Assembly (NCBI GenBank): GCA_964016105.1
Contig: CAXHEX010000002.1
Location: 124,001-188,000, forward strand
Reading direction: 5' to 3'
Origin: Ketobacter sp964016105
GTDB taxonomy: Bacteria; Pseudomonadota; Gammaproteobacteria; Pseudomonadales; Ketobacteraceae
DNA: 64,000 bases
Position 1 is the stretch's first letter, and each line of letters starts with the position of its first letter. The notes under the pieces are model-generated. The model saw nothing but the letters and a program-made list of their open reading frames with translations. It was not told the origin of the DNA and did not search any database. Both the position numbers and the translations under genes were made by a program. Shown one piece after another: positions 18,804 through 28,849 of this stretch.

Positions 18804-19520
18804 TTAGTCACTGCTCTTGAGCCAAATGCATTGGCCACCGCTGGCCTTATCAATGGCCTCTAAGCGTTGATTGTGCTCTTCAATTTCTGGGGCGTCCGCC
18901 CGTATCACCCTCAAACTGGGCCTTGAACTGTCAAGCCGGCGAATGCTGGAGCCCGTTACCGCACCGCCTTCTTCCTCATCTCCCCCCAAAACAAGGGCAG
19001 TTTGCCCACCTGTCATCATCAGGTAAACATCCGCTAATATTTCGGCGTCCAGCAAAGCGCCGTGCAGGTCGCGATGGGAGTTGTCAATATCGTAGCGTTT
19101 ACAAAGGGCATCCAAACTGTTGCGCTGCCCTGGGTGAAGCTTTCTAGCCAGCAACAATGTATCCAACACGCTGCAATGATCTGTGGTAACCCCCAGATTC
19201 GAGTCTGTTAGTTTGAATTCATGGTCCATAAAACCCACGTCAAACGCGGCGTTATGGATAACCAGTTCAGCCCCTTTGATATAGTCCAGAAACTCTTGGC
19301 TGATCTCATGGAAACGGGGCTTATCTACCAAAAATTCATTGGTGATGCCGTGCACCTCAATGGCGCCATCATCAATTTCCCGATCGGGCTGTATGTAGCG
19401 GTGGTAGTTGTTCCCAGTCAGTTTTCGGTTGATCACCTCTACACAGCCAATTTCAATGATGCGGTGTCCATCTGCCGGTTCTAAACCCGTTGTCTCCGTA
19501 TCCAGAACAATTTGTCTCAT
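18804..19520 (-). CDS. dnaQ: DNA polymerase III epsilon subunit (3'-5' proofreading exonuclease)
   Basis: A 238-residue DEDDh exonuclease that proofreads within the replicative polymerase core. Motif I is VLDTETTGLE (residues 5-14), motif II HNAAFDVGFMDHE, and motif III HRDLHGALLDAEILADVY with the catalytic His and Asp. The C-terminal 50 residues form the polymerase-binding tail. It starts 3 nt after the rnhA stop, so rnhA and dnaQ share a transcript, together with the methyltransferase gene upstream; this order is common in gammaproteobacteria. Confidence 0.96.
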   Translation of the reverse strand: MRQIVLDTETTGLEPADGHRIIEIGCVEVINRKLTGNNYHRYIQPDREIDDGAIEVHGITNEFLVDKPRFHEISQEFLDYIKGAELVIHNAAFDVGFMDHEFKLTDSNLGVTTDHCSVLDTLLLARKLHPGQRNSLDALCKRYDIDNSHRDLHGALLDAEILADVYLMMTGGQTALVLGGDEEEGGAVTGSSIRRLDSSRPSLRVIRADAPEIEEHNQRLEAIDKASGGQCIWLKSSD

Positions 19521-19523
19521 GGC

Positions 19524-19961
19524 TCACCCCCCCATTTCATCAATAGCAAGATTGGCTAGCTCATCCACCCGTTCGTTTTCGGGATGGCCACTGTGGCCTT
19601 TGACCCAATGCCATTCCACTTCATGGACGGCATTGGCTTCATCCAGCGCCTGCCAGAGATCGGCGTTCTTAACCGGTTTTTTACTGGCATTTTTCCAACC
19701 CTTTTTCTTCCATCCGTGAATCCACTCCGTTATGCCCTTACGCACATATTGGGAATCGGTGGTGAGACTGACTTTGCAGGGGCGTTTCAGCGACTTTAGC
19801 GCTTCCAATGCTGCAGTTAACTCCATACGATTATTTGTGGTATTGGCTTCCGCACCTTTAAGTTCTTTGACGTGGCCGTTGCAACGCAACATGGCGCCCC
19901 AACCACCCGGGCCGGGATTGCCGCGACAGGCCCCGTCCGTAAATATTTCTACTGTATCCAT
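19524..19961 (-). CDS. rnhA: Ribonuclease HI
   Basis: A 145-residue ribonuclease HI that cuts RNA in RNA-DNA hybrids. The catalytic carboxylates are in FTDGACRGNPGPGGWG (Asp), NNRMELTAALEAL (Glu), TDSQYV (Asp) and the C-terminal ENERVDELAN (Asp). The central basic handle GWKKKGWKNASKKPVKN is present. Start and upstream stop overlap by one base (TAATG), so it is translationally coupled to the methyltransferase gene. Confidence 0.97.
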   Translation of the reverse strand: MDTVEIFTDGACRGNPGPGGWGAMLRCNGHVKELKGAEANTTNNRMELTAALEALKSLKRPCKVSLTTDSQYVRKGITEWIHGWKKKGWKNASKKPVKNADLWQALDEANAVHEVEWHWVKGHSGHPENERVDELANLAIDEMGG

Positions 19962-20779
19962 TAATTTTCCGAATTGCCGTTATTGGGCCAGGGTTTTCGA
20001 GTTGATGGTTTGGCGATTCCAGCGATCGGCAGGGTTACCAGGGAATCTCTTACGCTCTTAAACCCGGGTTTAATGGGTGTTAAAGTCGACACCTGCTTGG
20101 TGGCCACCAACACATAAACGCCCCCCCGCTGCCGCCACATGCGTTTGCTGAGAAAACCAAACCAATTGAACATTTTCCTGGCGGTGGGATTTGAATAAGG
20201 CACACCGTGCACGATGGCTTCGCAACCTTCCACACGAAAATCGAGCAGATGAAGCCAATCGGATACCCGCATGGGGCTGATAAAGTTTCCGCTCCAGGGT
20301 ATGCGGACGGATTGTGCTAACAAAAATCGGCTTAAGCCCCAGAGACTCCAGGGATTAAACCCAACGATAACAATCTTGCCACCGGGAATCACCGCTCGGG
20401 AGATTTCCTTAAGCACCCTGTGGGGAGCATTTTCAAAGTCCAAACTGTGGTGTAATAGAGCCACATCCACGCTTTCTGTGGCAATGGCCAAATCGTCCAA
20501 CCGGCTGCACACGCAACGGTAATGCTGCGACTTTTGAGGTTGTTCACAGACATATAACTTGCGGTGAATGGTGCTTCCGGCTGTTAGATATTTTGGCTTA
20601 CCTACCCCGGTTTGAACCAGGTAATAGCCGAACATTGAGGGTAACAGTTGCGCCAGCAGATCCTTTTCCTGCTCTAAAACATCCTTTCCTATGGGCGTCT
20701 CAAACCATTTGTCCAGCAGGTCATGAACATAGCTGCCCTGAATTTGCTGGAATGGTTGGAATAATCTAGGTAGGCTCAT
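19961..20779 (-). CDS. Class I SAM-dependent methyltransferase
   Basis: A 272-residue methyltransferase of the family found upstream of rnhA-dnaQ in pseudomonads. The middle resembles Methyltransf_11: VDVALLHHSLDFENAPHRVLKEISRAVIPGGKIVIVGFNPWSLWG. The N-terminal glycine-rich SAM loop is weak (VQTGVGKPKYLTAGS), which is typical of this subgroup. The substrate is unknown. It is the first gene of the methyltransferase-rnhA-dnaQ operon and is divergent from gloB; the roughly 90-nt gap between the two must hold both promoters. Confidence 0.78.
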   Translation of the reverse strand: MSLPRLFQPFQQIQGSYVHDLLDKWFETPIGKDVLEQEKDLLAQLLPSMFGYYLVQTGVGKPKYLTAGSTIHRKLYVCEQPQKSQHYRCVCSRLDDLAIATESVDVALLHHSLDFENAPHRVLKEISRAVIPGGKIVIVGFNPWSLWGLSRFLLAQSVRIPWSGNFISPMRVSDWLHLLDFRVEGCEAIVHGVPYSNPTARKMFNWFGFLSKRMWRQRGGVYVLVATKQVSTLTPIKPGFKSVRDSLVTLPIAGIAKPSTRKPWPNNGNSEN

Positions 20780-20869
20780 CAGTTACTTACACAATTTAAG
20801 CTTCATTTGTTAAACATTAGATTAACAGATGTTAACCGCCTTGCAGAAGCCTTTTTCAGGATTATGAAT

Positions 20870-21658
20870 ATGCTCACACTCCATCCCATCCCCGCCTTTA
20901 CCGACAACTACATTTGGTGCCTGCACGATGGAAACAAGGCCTACGTGGTGGATCCTGGTCAAGCCCAACCGGTATTGAAATACCTTGAACAACAGAAATT
21001 GGAATTGGCGGGCATACTCATTACGCACCACCACTGGGACCATGTATCCGGCTTACCTGATTTGTCCAATCTTGCGCCAAATGTGCCCGTATGGTACCCC
21101 AAACAAGAGGACATCTCCCATGGTAACCATCCTCTAACTGACGCTGACACCATCCAGCTTGAGTTCCAATCCTGCAAATTGCAATTCCAGGTGATTTTGC
21201 TTCCGGGCCACACCTTGGGCCACATAGCCTACTTTTGCACGGAAACCGAATTGGGCCCACTGCTGTTTTGTGGCGATACCCTATTTTCCGCCGGTTGTGG
21301 CCGATTATTTGAAGGCAGCCCGGAACAAATGCACACCTCCCTAAGTAAACTGGCGGCGCTGCCGGATACTACATTGGTATGCTGCACCCACGAATATACC
21401 CAGTCCAATCTGAAGTTTGCCCTGGCGGTAGAGCCGCACAATAAGCATGTGCAAGAGCATGGGGAAAAGGTGGAAAAACTGCGCCAGCAGGAACTACCCA
21501 GCCTGCCCACCACATTAGCCACGGAAAAAATGATCAACCCTTTTCTGAGGGTAGAAATTGAGCCCATCCTAAACAGTTTAGAAGAAAACTGTGGCAGCCG
21601 TCCCACGAGCCCGGTGGATTCTTTTGCTAAACTTCGAGCATGGAAAGACAGCTTTTAA
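20870..21658 (+). CDS. gloB: Hydroxyacylglutathione hydrolase (glyoxalase II)
   Basis: A 262-residue metallo-beta-lactamase-fold enzyme that hydrolyses S-D-lactoylglutathione, the second step of methylglyoxal detoxification. The binuclear metal site is ITHHHWDHVSG (HxHxDH), with LPGHTLGHIAY and CGDTLFSAGCGRLFEG further on and CCTHEYT near the substrate pocket. I chose the ATG at 20870, which is spaced 9 nt from CAGG; an in-frame ATG at 20864 is equally in frame but too close. The C-terminal HxxR region for glutathione binding is present. Confidence 0.95.
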   Translation: MLTLHPIPAFTDNYIWCLHDGNKAYVVDPGQAQPVLKYLEQQKLELAGILITHHHWDHVSGLPDLSNLAPNVPVWYPKQEDISHGNHPLTDADTIQLEFQSCKLQFQVILLPGHTLGHIAYFCTETELGPLLFCGDTLFSAGCGRLFEGSPEQMHTSLSKLAALPDTTLVCCTHEYTQSNLKFALAVEPHNKHVQEHGEKVEKLRQQELPSLPTTLATEKMINPFLRVEIEPILNSLEENCGSRPTSPVDSFAKLRAWKDSF

Positions 21659-21748
21659 GCGTGTCTCTCTCAGTTGAATCACCGCAGTAATCAAAATGGA
21701 TGTGTGGAGTGAATTCAGCTAAAACACTATCACTAAAAAGGAACTGCA

Positions 21749-23404
21749 GTGTTAAGTTCTAATTTAATAAAAAGCAATAAGCTTCTGTTTCTATTACCTT
21801 TTTGTTGCTACTTCTTGTGGTCATGCAATAGCGCCAACCTTTCAGAACAAACCCACATGGGTGCTAACTCCAAACCTGAGGACACAAAAACCACCTCATT
21901 TCTTGCGGCGTCTTCCCCCACGCCTGATGAGCTGGCAGCCATTATGGAACCGGAGCCCGCCCAGGAGCTAGAGACTCTCCCGGAAGCAGCTGACCCGGCC
22001 CCAACACCTTTATGGCGAGTGTACCGTGATAATGTTGGTTTGAATCTCGATCAAGACAACCCCAGGATAAAGAAAGAGCGAGAATGGTACGCCAAACATC
22101 AATATTACTTTGACCGTGTTCTAAAAAGAGCGGAGCCCTATCTTTATCACGTACTCAATCAAGCAGTGGAAAGAGGCCTACCCAGCGAGCTGGCCTTGCT
22201 GCCCATTGTGGAAAGCGCCTACGATCCATTCGCCTATTCCCATGGCCGGGCCGCTGGCATGTGGCAGTTTGTACCCGGCACAGCCAGAGGATTTGGATTA
22301 AAACAAACCTGGTGGTATGAAGGACGGCGTGACGTAGTGGCTTCCACTAAAGCAGCGCTGGACTATCTGGAATCCCTCAATAAACGATTTGAAGGTGACT
22401 GGATGCTGGCATTGGCATCTTATAATTCCGGCGCTGGCACCGTGCGCAAAGCCATGCGCAAAAATAGAAAGCGCGGCAAACCCACTGACTTTTGGTCTCT
22501 TAATTTACCCAAAGAAACCAGAGCCTACGTCCCCAAACTGATCGCCATTTCCCAACTGTTCAAACGCCCAGAAAAATACAATTTTGAGCTACAAGACATG
22601 GCCTATGAGCCTTACTTCGAGGAAGTGGACATCGGTGGGCAGCTGGATTTGGCATTAGCCTCAAAAATGGCAGGGATCAGTATTGAGGAGCTGTATAAAC
22701 TCAACCCCGCATTCAATCGCTGGGCCACCGACCCCGATGGCCCCCACCGACTACTAGTGCCTGTGGATCAAGCTGAGCAAATAAAAGCAGAGCTCGCTGA
22801 GCTCCCCCCGGAGAAACGGGTATCCTGGCAGCGCTATACCATTAAGCCAGGGGATTCCATTGGCTCCATAAGCCATGCACACAAAATTACCCCGGCTCTT
22901 CTTAGAGAGGTTAATCATCTCCGTTCTGACACCATACGAGCGGGTAAGGCGCTTTTGATTCCCAAGTCAAGCCAACCCCTAGAAAATTACACCCTTTCTG
23001 CCGATGCAAGACAAAACCAACGCCTGGAAAAGAAACGGGCTGGCAAGCTTAAAATTATTCATGTTGTATCCAACGGGGAAAGCTTTTGGACCATCGGCAA
23101 AAAGTACGGCGTTAATCACAACGCACTGGCCAGGTGGAACGCTTTGGCCCCTAATGACACCCTGAAAGTGGGCCGAAAACTGGTGGTCTGGAAAAAGCCC
23201 AAAGTAAATCTGGACGGCATCAATCAACAGCGGCTACGAAAAATCTATTACAAAGCCCGCTACGGTGACTCCTACTCACGGATTGCAGATCGTTTTAATA
23301 TCAGCTTGAACCAATTGAAGAATTGGAATGGGGTGGATTTTAAAAGCTATCTACAGCCAGGAGATATGCTGACACTGTATGTGGATGTAGCCAACGCGCC
23401 ATAA
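21749..23404 (+). CDS. mltD: Membrane-bound lytic murein transglycosylase D
   Basis: A 551-residue lipoprotein that cleaves peptidoglycan glycan strands. The start is GTG at 21749, supported by AAGGA 7 nt upstream. A signal sequence ends in LWSC with C26 as lipid-attachment cysteine. The SLT domain (about residues 130-260) has the catalytic Glu in LLPIVESAYDPFAYS and the GMWQFVPGTARGFG motif. Three LysM peptidoglycan-binding repeats follow (around residues 365-410, 430-475 and 500-545). The length is typical of MltD; the number of LysM units varies within the family. It is convergent with the first HAF-like gene. Confidence 0.95.
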   Translation: MLSSNLIKSNKLLFLLPFCCYFLWSCNSANLSEQTHMGANSKPEDTKTTSFLAASSPTPDELAAIMEPEPAQELETLPEAADPAPTPLWRVYRDNVGLNLDQDNPRIKKEREWYAKHQYYFDRVLKRAEPYLYHVLNQAVERGLPSELALLPIVESAYDPFAYSHGRAAGMWQFVPGTARGFGLKQTWWYEGRRDVVASTKAALDYLESLNKRFEGDWMLALASYNSGAGTVRKAMRKNRKRGKPTDFWSLNLPKETRAYVPKLIAISQLFKRPEKYNFELQDMAYEPYFEEVDIGGQLDLALASKMAGISIEELYKLNPAFNRWATDPDGPHRLLVPVDQAEQIKAELAELPPEKRVSWQRYTIKPGDSIGSISHAHKITPALLREVNHLRSDTIRAGKALLIPKSSQPLENYTLSADARQNQRLEKKRAGKLKIIHVVSNGESFWTIGKKYGVNHNALARWNALAPNDTLKVGRKLVVWKKPKVNLDGINQQRLRKIYYKARYGDSYSRIADRFNISLNQLKNWNGVDFKSYLQPGDMLTLYVDVANAP

Positions 23405-23448
23405 AAAAAGGCATGCTTGAATGACCTCCCAGTCTATTCAAGCATGCC
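23404..23448 (-). terminator. Rho-independent terminator of the first HAF-like gene
   Basis: Perfect 13-bp stem GGCATGCTTGAAT (23410-23422) / ATTCAAGCATGCC (23436-23448) with a run of A on the plus strand at 23403-23409, giving a U-tract on the minus strand. It lies 20 nt beyond the stop codon at 23469, and abuts the mltD stop. Its sequence differs from the shared hairpin behind the other two paralogues. Confidence 0.85.
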
Positions 23449-23468
23449 CAACTTAACCCGTTAAATAA

Positions 23469-25868
23469 TTAATCCACGACCACCGTAGGTTCCACCACAT
23501 TCACAACAATGGCTGGGCTTACTGTGCTTGCCCCTTTATCGTCGTACACCACCGCTGTGATATCAAACGTACCGTAAGGTGCTCGATCCACATTTAATGT
23601 AAATGGCGCTTCGGTTACGGTGCCAAACAACTGGTCACCAAAGGCGAAATATTCCACCTTGGTTACGCTGCCATCGGCATCAGATGCATCCACCGTAAAG
23701 GTAACCGGTGCACCTTCAATTAACTCGCTGTTATCTGAGGGGCTGGTTATGGTGATACTAGGGGGAATATTGCCACCGTCGTTGGCATTCACTGTAAGTG
23801 TGACTACCTCACTGGTGGTGCTATTGCCGTCGTTGTCGTAGGCCACGGCGGTAATATCAAAAGTGCCGTAGGGTGCGCGATCTACCGTTATGGAGAACGG
23901 CGCTTCCGTTGAAGTGGCAAACAATTGGTCACCAAAGGCGTAGTACTCCACTTTGGTTATGCTGCCATCGGAATCGGACGCGTCAACAGTAAATGTGACA
24001 GCTGAACCTTCAATTAATTTGGAACTGGTTGTAGGGCTAGTAATGGCTACTGAAGGAAAACCATTACCAACAGGTTCATCCTTTGGTGAAAGAATATAGG
24101 CAAAACCTGAACCACCTGCTATCTGCCCTGACCCGTTGATTGTGTGCACAGAACCAAGATACTGATACTGCAAACCTAGAGCTTCATAATCAACCGCGTT
24201 CAGCAGATCACTTATATAGTTAATCCCCCCTTCAATGGAAAATGTAAACCCTCTGCTGTGCACACCTCCAGTCCCAGTAGGGTGATGGTAGACTCCACCC
24301 AAAATACCGTTATCACTCAAACTCCTGATTGAAATTTCACCGGCACTTGAAAACGCCTCTGGCCGGGGGTCCACGGCGTAATTTTTGTCAGTTTGGGGGT
24401 CATACATCCACCACACATAACCCCTTTGGTAACCAGACTCACTAAAGCGATCACTCCGGCCAAAGACCTGACCCAATTTATTGATGCCCAAAAGATCAGA
24501 ATCTTGATATCCATCGTTCCGAGTAAATCCGTTTCCATAGAAACCGATACGCCGTGTGTTGCTACCATCAAAAAACCAAACACTCTTGCCGTAGTCACCC
24601 TGAGGGGGCTTCGTCAGTGTAAATTGGGTACTATGACCCGCTACTTGACCAGCTTCAGTTAAAAAAATGGGCTCACTAGATTGTGTACCATCTTCCTTGG
24701 TATGCGTTTTATCCAACAAACCTATGCGCTTTATTTGGTTCCCCTGATATAACCATGCGGTCCTTCCCTTACTACTGTAGCCAGTGTATCGGATACTGTA
24801 TCCTGCCACTTGCCCCGCTTCATTAATACCACATGTTACTGTACTGTATTGGTAACCATCGTCCTGGGTGTGCTGTTCATCCAAGAATCCGATGCGTTGA
24901 GTCTGACTTCCATCATAAACCCAGGCGCTACGCCCATAATCATTGTCGCCACGGTAGCGTTTACTGTATCCAACCGCTTGGCCAGCGTCATTGAGTACCT
25001 TATCTACAAAACCGTGGTAATCACGGCCGCTACGTTGGTAACCGTCAGAGCGAGTATGCTCCTCACCATAAAGACCTATAAGTCGGGTTTGGTTGCCATC
25101 ATAAAGCCAAAGGCTGGTACTCCATACGTCTCCCTCGTCGTTTGCGCCTACGTATCTGGCGCTGCTCCCCATCACGTGGCCAGCGTTGTTCAAATGTAAA
25201 GGCGTGCTTCCCTGAAAACCATCCGGGCCAGTATGATCCTCATCAAAAAGACCAATGCGCCGGGTTTGATTACCATCATAGAGCCAGGCGCTTGATGAAT
25301 CATTATCATCGCCGTTATATTGAGTACTAATCCCTATAACCTGACCTTTCTCATTAAGGGAAGTAATGCGGCTGTCTTGTACGCCATCGCTTCGAGTGTG
25401 TAAACTATCCGCCAATCCAATACGCAGGGTTTCACTGCCGTTATACACCCATGCAGTATCTAAATAATCTTTTGGGTCGCTCGTGTATCTTTCACTGGTA
25501 CCGGCAACATGGCCGACCTCATTTAAAAACTCAAAATCGCTTCTCTGTTCGCCATCTAAATTGGTATGGTCTTTATCAAACAACCCAATGCGACGGACAA
25601 CGGTGCCGTCAAACAACCAAGTACTGTATCTACCGGGTGCGATGCTGATCCCTGCCACATCACCTGCCTCATTCATAGATCTAATCGATCTATATAGCGA
25701 CCCATTCGGTCTGGTATGTTCGGCATCAGTCAAACCCAGAGAATGCAAAGTCCAATTCTCCAACTCAATTGCCGGTGCCGGATTGGAACTACCCACTTCA
25801 GCTAACGCCAACTGCCCCGATAACCCTACGCCCATTAAAGACGCCATTAGTAACAAATGTCGTTTCAT
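23469..25868 (-). CDS. Secreted HAF-like repeat protein with two Ig-like domains (paralogue A)
   Basis: A 799-residue secreted protein. A Sec signal peptide ends at ALA/EV (about residue 23). Residues 40-480 hold eight imperfect repeats of about 55 residues. Each runs LNEAGQVxGxS, RYxG, SAWLYDGNQTxRIGL and an acidic loop DxEHTRSDGYQ. The pattern is close to the HAF 'probable extracellular' repeat, with S/TAW in place of HAF. A spacer with a degenerate unit follows (residues 480-600). Two bacterial Ig-like domains end the protein (about 606-701 and 702-795), each with DxDG and VEYYAFGDQLF. No sorting signal or enzyme motif is visible. Function is unknown; a surface or binding role is inferred. 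Confidence 0.85.
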   Translation of the reverse strand: MKRHLLLMASLMGVGLSGQLALAEVGSSNPAPAIELENWTLHSLGLTDAEHTRPNGSLYRSIRSMNEAGDVAGISIAPGRYSTWLFDGTVVRRIGLFDKDHTNLDGEQRSDFEFLNEVGHVAGTSERYTSDPKDYLDTAWVYNGSETLRIGLADSLHTRSDGVQDSRITSLNEKGQVIGISTQYNGDDNDSSSAWLYDGNQTRRIGLFDEDHTGPDGFQGSTPLHLNNAGHVMGSSARYVGANDEGDVWSTSLWLYDGNQTRLIGLYGEEHTRSDGYQRSGRDYHGFVDKVLNDAGQAVGYSKRYRGDNDYGRSAWVYDGSQTQRIGFLDEQHTQDDGYQYSTVTCGINEAGQVAGYSIRYTGYSSKGRTAWLYQGNQIKRIGLLDKTHTKEDGTQSSEPIFLTEAGQVAGHSTQFTLTKPPQGDYGKSVWFFDGSNTRRIGFYGNGFTRNDGYQDSDLLGINKLGQVFGRSDRFSESGYQRGYVWWMYDPQTDKNYAVDPRPEAFSSAGEISIRSLSDNGILGGVYHHPTGTGGVHSRGFTFSIEGGINYISDLLNAVDYEALGLQYQYLGSVHTINGSGQIAGGSGFAYILSPKDEPVGNGFPSVAITSPTTSSKLIEGSAVTFTVDASDSDGSITKVEYYAFGDQLFATSTEAPFSITVDRAPYGTFDITAVAYDNDGNSTTSEVVTLTVNANDGGNIPPSITITSPSDNSELIEGAPVTFTVDASDADGSVTKVEYFAFGDQLFGTVTEAPFTLNVDRAPYGTFDITAVVYDDKGASTVSPAIVVNVVEPTVVVD

Positions 25869-25889
25869 TTTTACCCCAAAGATCTAAGA

Positions 25890-25947
25890 AAATATAAAAA
25901 ATCATATGGCAGCCTAAAGTAACCTGCTTTGTTTACTTAAGGCTGCC
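25890..25947 (-). terminator. Shared-type hairpin terminator after paralogue B
   Basis: Imperfect stem of about 16 bp, GGCAGCCTAAAGTAAC (25908-25923) with GTTTACTTAAGGCTGCC (25931-25947), followed on the minus strand by ATATGATTTTTTATATTTT. It lies 17 nt after the stop of paralogue B and only about 25 nt before the start of paralogue A, so it could also attenuate read-through into A. Nearly the same sequence recurs after paralogue C. Confidence 0.75.
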
Positions 25948-25963
25948 TTAGTTATATACGTTG

Positions 25964-28828
25964 TTAATCAACAATAATGGTGGGTTCCACCACCTTCACA
26001 ACAATATCCGGGCTTACTGTACTTGCCCCTTTATCGTCGTACACCACCGCTGTGATATCAAACTTACCGTAGGGTGCTCGATCCACATTTAATGTAAATG
26101 GCGCTTCGGTTACGGTGCCAAACAACTGGTCACCAAAGGCGTAATATTCCACCTTGGTTACGCTGCCATCGGCATCGGAAGCATCCACCGTAAACGTCAC
26201 CGGTGCACCTTCAATTAACTCGCTGTTATCCAAGGGGCTGGTTATGGAGATACTAGGGGGGTTATTGCCACCGTCGTTGGCACTGACCGTAAGGGTAACC
26301 ACCTCACTGGTGGTGCTATTGCCATCGCTATCGTAGGCCACGGCAGTAATATCGAAGGTGCCGTAGGGAACACTGTCCACGGAGATGGAGAACGGCGCTT
26401 CCGTTGCGGTGGCAAACAAGTCAGAACCGTAGGCGTAGTATTCTACCTTGGTTACGAAGCCATCCTCATCTGTTGCATCCACGCTAAGTGTCACTTGCGA
26501 GCCTTCAACTAACTGAGAGTCAGTGGTGGGGCTTACAATGGAAATATCGGGTGGTTGCTTTTCGGGATAAGACCTGGAAATGTACACTACAGCGTAATCA
26601 CTGATGGCCATATTACCGTTATTGTCGTAGGCCACTGCAGTCAGTTTTAGCTTGCCGCTGGGTATGACTCTATCATCAAGCACGTCATCTAAATTGAGCG
26701 AAAACGGCGCTTCTGTTTTAGTGGAAATTAGAGCAGTATCCAGGTAGTAACTTACCTTGGTCACGTAGCCATCAGAATCCGAGGTATCAACTGTGATGGT
26801 ATGCAACGAATCTTTATCAATCTTTGCATTGTGTGGAGGACTGGTGATGGTTACAGAGGGCGCAATATTGCTACCGGATTCTGATTTAGGTGACAGTATA
26901 AAAGGGCTTTCATCATCCCCGAAATTGCCCAGGATATACCCGGAATGAGTTCTTGCAAAATAAGTCGGGATTCCCCAATTGTTTTGGGCACGAACGTTAT
27001 CACCGATAAGTGAGTCAAGATCAACTAGCCCCCCCTCAATGGTATACAGAAAGTCATGTGAATATTCTTTACCGAGGAAATCATTAGAAATAAAAGAAAA
27101 TAGAACACTGCCATCATCACCAAAATGTTTTATGGGATTGCCAAAATATAAAGCTGCATAAGTGTACATTGAGGTGTCTATGACGTGTGTTTTATCGGTT
27201 GCGGGATCATACACCCAATAAACAATGGCCGTTCTACTGATATACTGCGAGCTCCAACCCAGCACTTGACCTGACTTGTTGACCGAGTGAATTTCAGAAT
27301 ATTGTTGGCCATAACGTAGATAGCCGTTATCAGTTTCGGTGTAATCTGGCCCGGTTAGCCCTATGCGGCGAGTTTGGCTACCATCGAAAAACCAAGCAGA
27401 TTGCTGACGATAATATCTATTAGCGAAAAATCGCTCACTGGTTCCCGCCGCTTGGCCAGAGTCACCCAACCAAATAGGCGTAGTGGATTGAAATCCATCA
27501 GCGGCAGTATGATCATCGTCCACTAACCCCAATTGTAAGGTTTGACCATTGCGGTATAACCAAGCACTTTGACCGAATTCATCCCCGTCTTTATATCGGA
27601 TACTGGTTCCAATGACATCACCAGAATCATTGAGATCCACAGCGGTGCTACTTTGAACGCCGTCTAAATCTGTGTGATCGCCATCCGTAAAACCGATCCT
27701 ACTTGTATCGCTGCCATCAAAAAACCAGGCGCTCTGCCCCAACTCGTTTGCGCCGCTATAGCGGTAACTGTAACCCACCGCTTGGCCAGCTTCATTCAGC
27801 GTCTCAGTGGGAGCATCACTTTGTTGGAAACCATCACCCCGGGTGTGCTCGCCGTCAAACAAACCAATACGTAGGGTTTTATTGCCATTATAAAGCCAGA
27901 CACTCTTGCCACCCACCTCTTGCCCGCTGTACCGTGTGCTAGAACCCAACACCTGACCTGCCTCGTTTACATCGTAGGCTTTCAAATCCTGATAACCGTC
28001 AGCCCGCGTTTGGTCTTCACCATATAGCCCGATGGGCAGGGTTTGGGTTCCATCAAAAAGCCAGAAACTGTCAACGCCAATATCAGCCCCTACATATCGC
28101 CCACTGACACCAAGCACTTGACCAGATTCATTCATTTTTCCGTATATTGGAAAACTGGCCTGAAAACCGTCGGACCGAGTATGATCGCGATCATAGAGCC
28201 CGATACGCTGAGCTTGATTGCCATCATAAAACCACGCACTGACACCCGCCACTTCATTACCATCATAGCGGAAACTTTTTCCAGCCAACTGACCCGCTTC
28301 ATTTAAAGAAAAGAGAGTACTCCCATGTAATCCGTCAGAATTGGTGTGATCGCTATCCATTAACCCAACCGGGATCGTTTTATAATCTTTGAACAGCCAA
28401 CCCGTTTTATCGCTTTCCCACCAGTTCTCATCGACCCCATCACCGGCTTTCCAATTAACGCCTGCTACCACACCCGATTCATTCAGGTGCCCCCACCCCA
28501 CACGAGAATTCTCTTGACCATCCTTACTTATATAGTTTTCACCCAGCAACCCCATGTGATAGATTTGGCTACCATCATAAAACCAGCTACTTCGGGAAGG
28601 ACCATTCCTTATGGACCACGAAACCTGGCCCGCCTCGTTAATATAAGTATCATTGTCCAAAAAAAAAGGCCAAGAAGGATTGGATTCAGCCAAACCAAGG
28701 TACTGCAGTGTCCAACCACCCAAATCAACGGCCGGTGCCATTTTAGAACCACCCACCTCTGCTGATGCCAACGGCCCCGTTAACCCTACGCCCACTAAAG
28801 ACGCTGTTAATAACAAATGTTTTTTCAT
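25964..28828 (-). CDS. Secreted HAF-like repeat protein with three Ig-like domains (paralogue B)
   Basis: The largest of the three paralogues, 954 residues. The signal peptide is almost the same as in A and ends at ASA/EV. The repeat region (residues 40-540) has a degenerate first unit and about eight good units, with acidic loops such as DRDHTRSDGFQ and DGDHTDLDGVQ. It then has a spacer and three Ig-like domains (about 660-755, 760-855 and 857-950). The first Ig-like domain is divergent (VSYYLDTALISTKTEAPF), while the last is nearly identical to the last of A and C. The ribosome-binding site GGGGC is close to the ATG. No catalytic motif, transmembrane helix or C-terminal sorting motif is visible. 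Function unknown. Confidence 0.85.
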   Translation of the reverse strand: MKKHLLLTASLVGVGLTGPLASAEVGGSKMAPAVDLGGWTLQYLGLAESNPSWPFFLDNDTYINEAGQVSWSIRNGPSRSSWFYDGSQIYHMGLLGENYISKDGQENSRVGWGHLNESGVVAGVNWKAGDGVDENWWESDKTGWLFKDYKTIPVGLMDSDHTNSDGLHGSTLFSLNEAGQLAGKSFRYDGNEVAGVSAWFYDGNQAQRIGLYDRDHTRSDGFQASFPIYGKMNESGQVLGVSGRYVGADIGVDSFWLFDGTQTLPIGLYGEDQTRADGYQDLKAYDVNEAGQVLGSSTRYSGQEVGGKSVWLYNGNKTLRIGLFDGEHTRGDGFQQSDAPTETLNEAGQAVGYSYRYSGANELGQSAWFFDGSDTSRIGFTDGDHTDLDGVQSSTAVDLNDSGDVIGTSIRYKDGDEFGQSAWLYRNGQTLQLGLVDDDHTAADGFQSTTPIWLGDSGQAAGTSERFFANRYYRQQSAWFFDGSQTRRIGLTGPDYTETDNGYLRYGQQYSEIHSVNKSGQVLGWSSQYISRTAIVYWVYDPATDKTHVIDTSMYTYAALYFGNPIKHFGDDGSVLFSFISNDFLGKEYSHDFLYTIEGGLVDLDSLIGDNVRAQNNWGIPTYFARTHSGYILGNFGDDESPFILSPKSESGSNIAPSVTITSPPHNAKIDKDSLHTITVDTSDSDGYVTKVSYYLDTALISTKTEAPFSLNLDDVLDDRVIPSGKLKLTAVAYDNNGNMAISDYAVVYISRSYPEKQPPDISIVSPTTDSQLVEGSQVTLSVDATDEDGFVTKVEYYAYGSDLFATATEAPFSISVDSVPYGTFDITAVAYDSDGNSTTSEVVTLTVSANDGGNNPPSISITSPLDNSELIEGAPVTFTVDASDADGSVTKVEYYAFGDQLFGTVTEAPFTLNVDRAPYGKFDITAVVYDDKGASTVSPDIVVKVVEPTIIVD

Positions 28829-28849
28829 ATGTGCCCCGAAGATCTTAGA

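Noticed and set aside
24810..25330. Several open frames on the plus strand inside the HAF-like genes
   Set aside because: They recur in each paralogue because the repeats are read in reverse; they are shadows, not genes.
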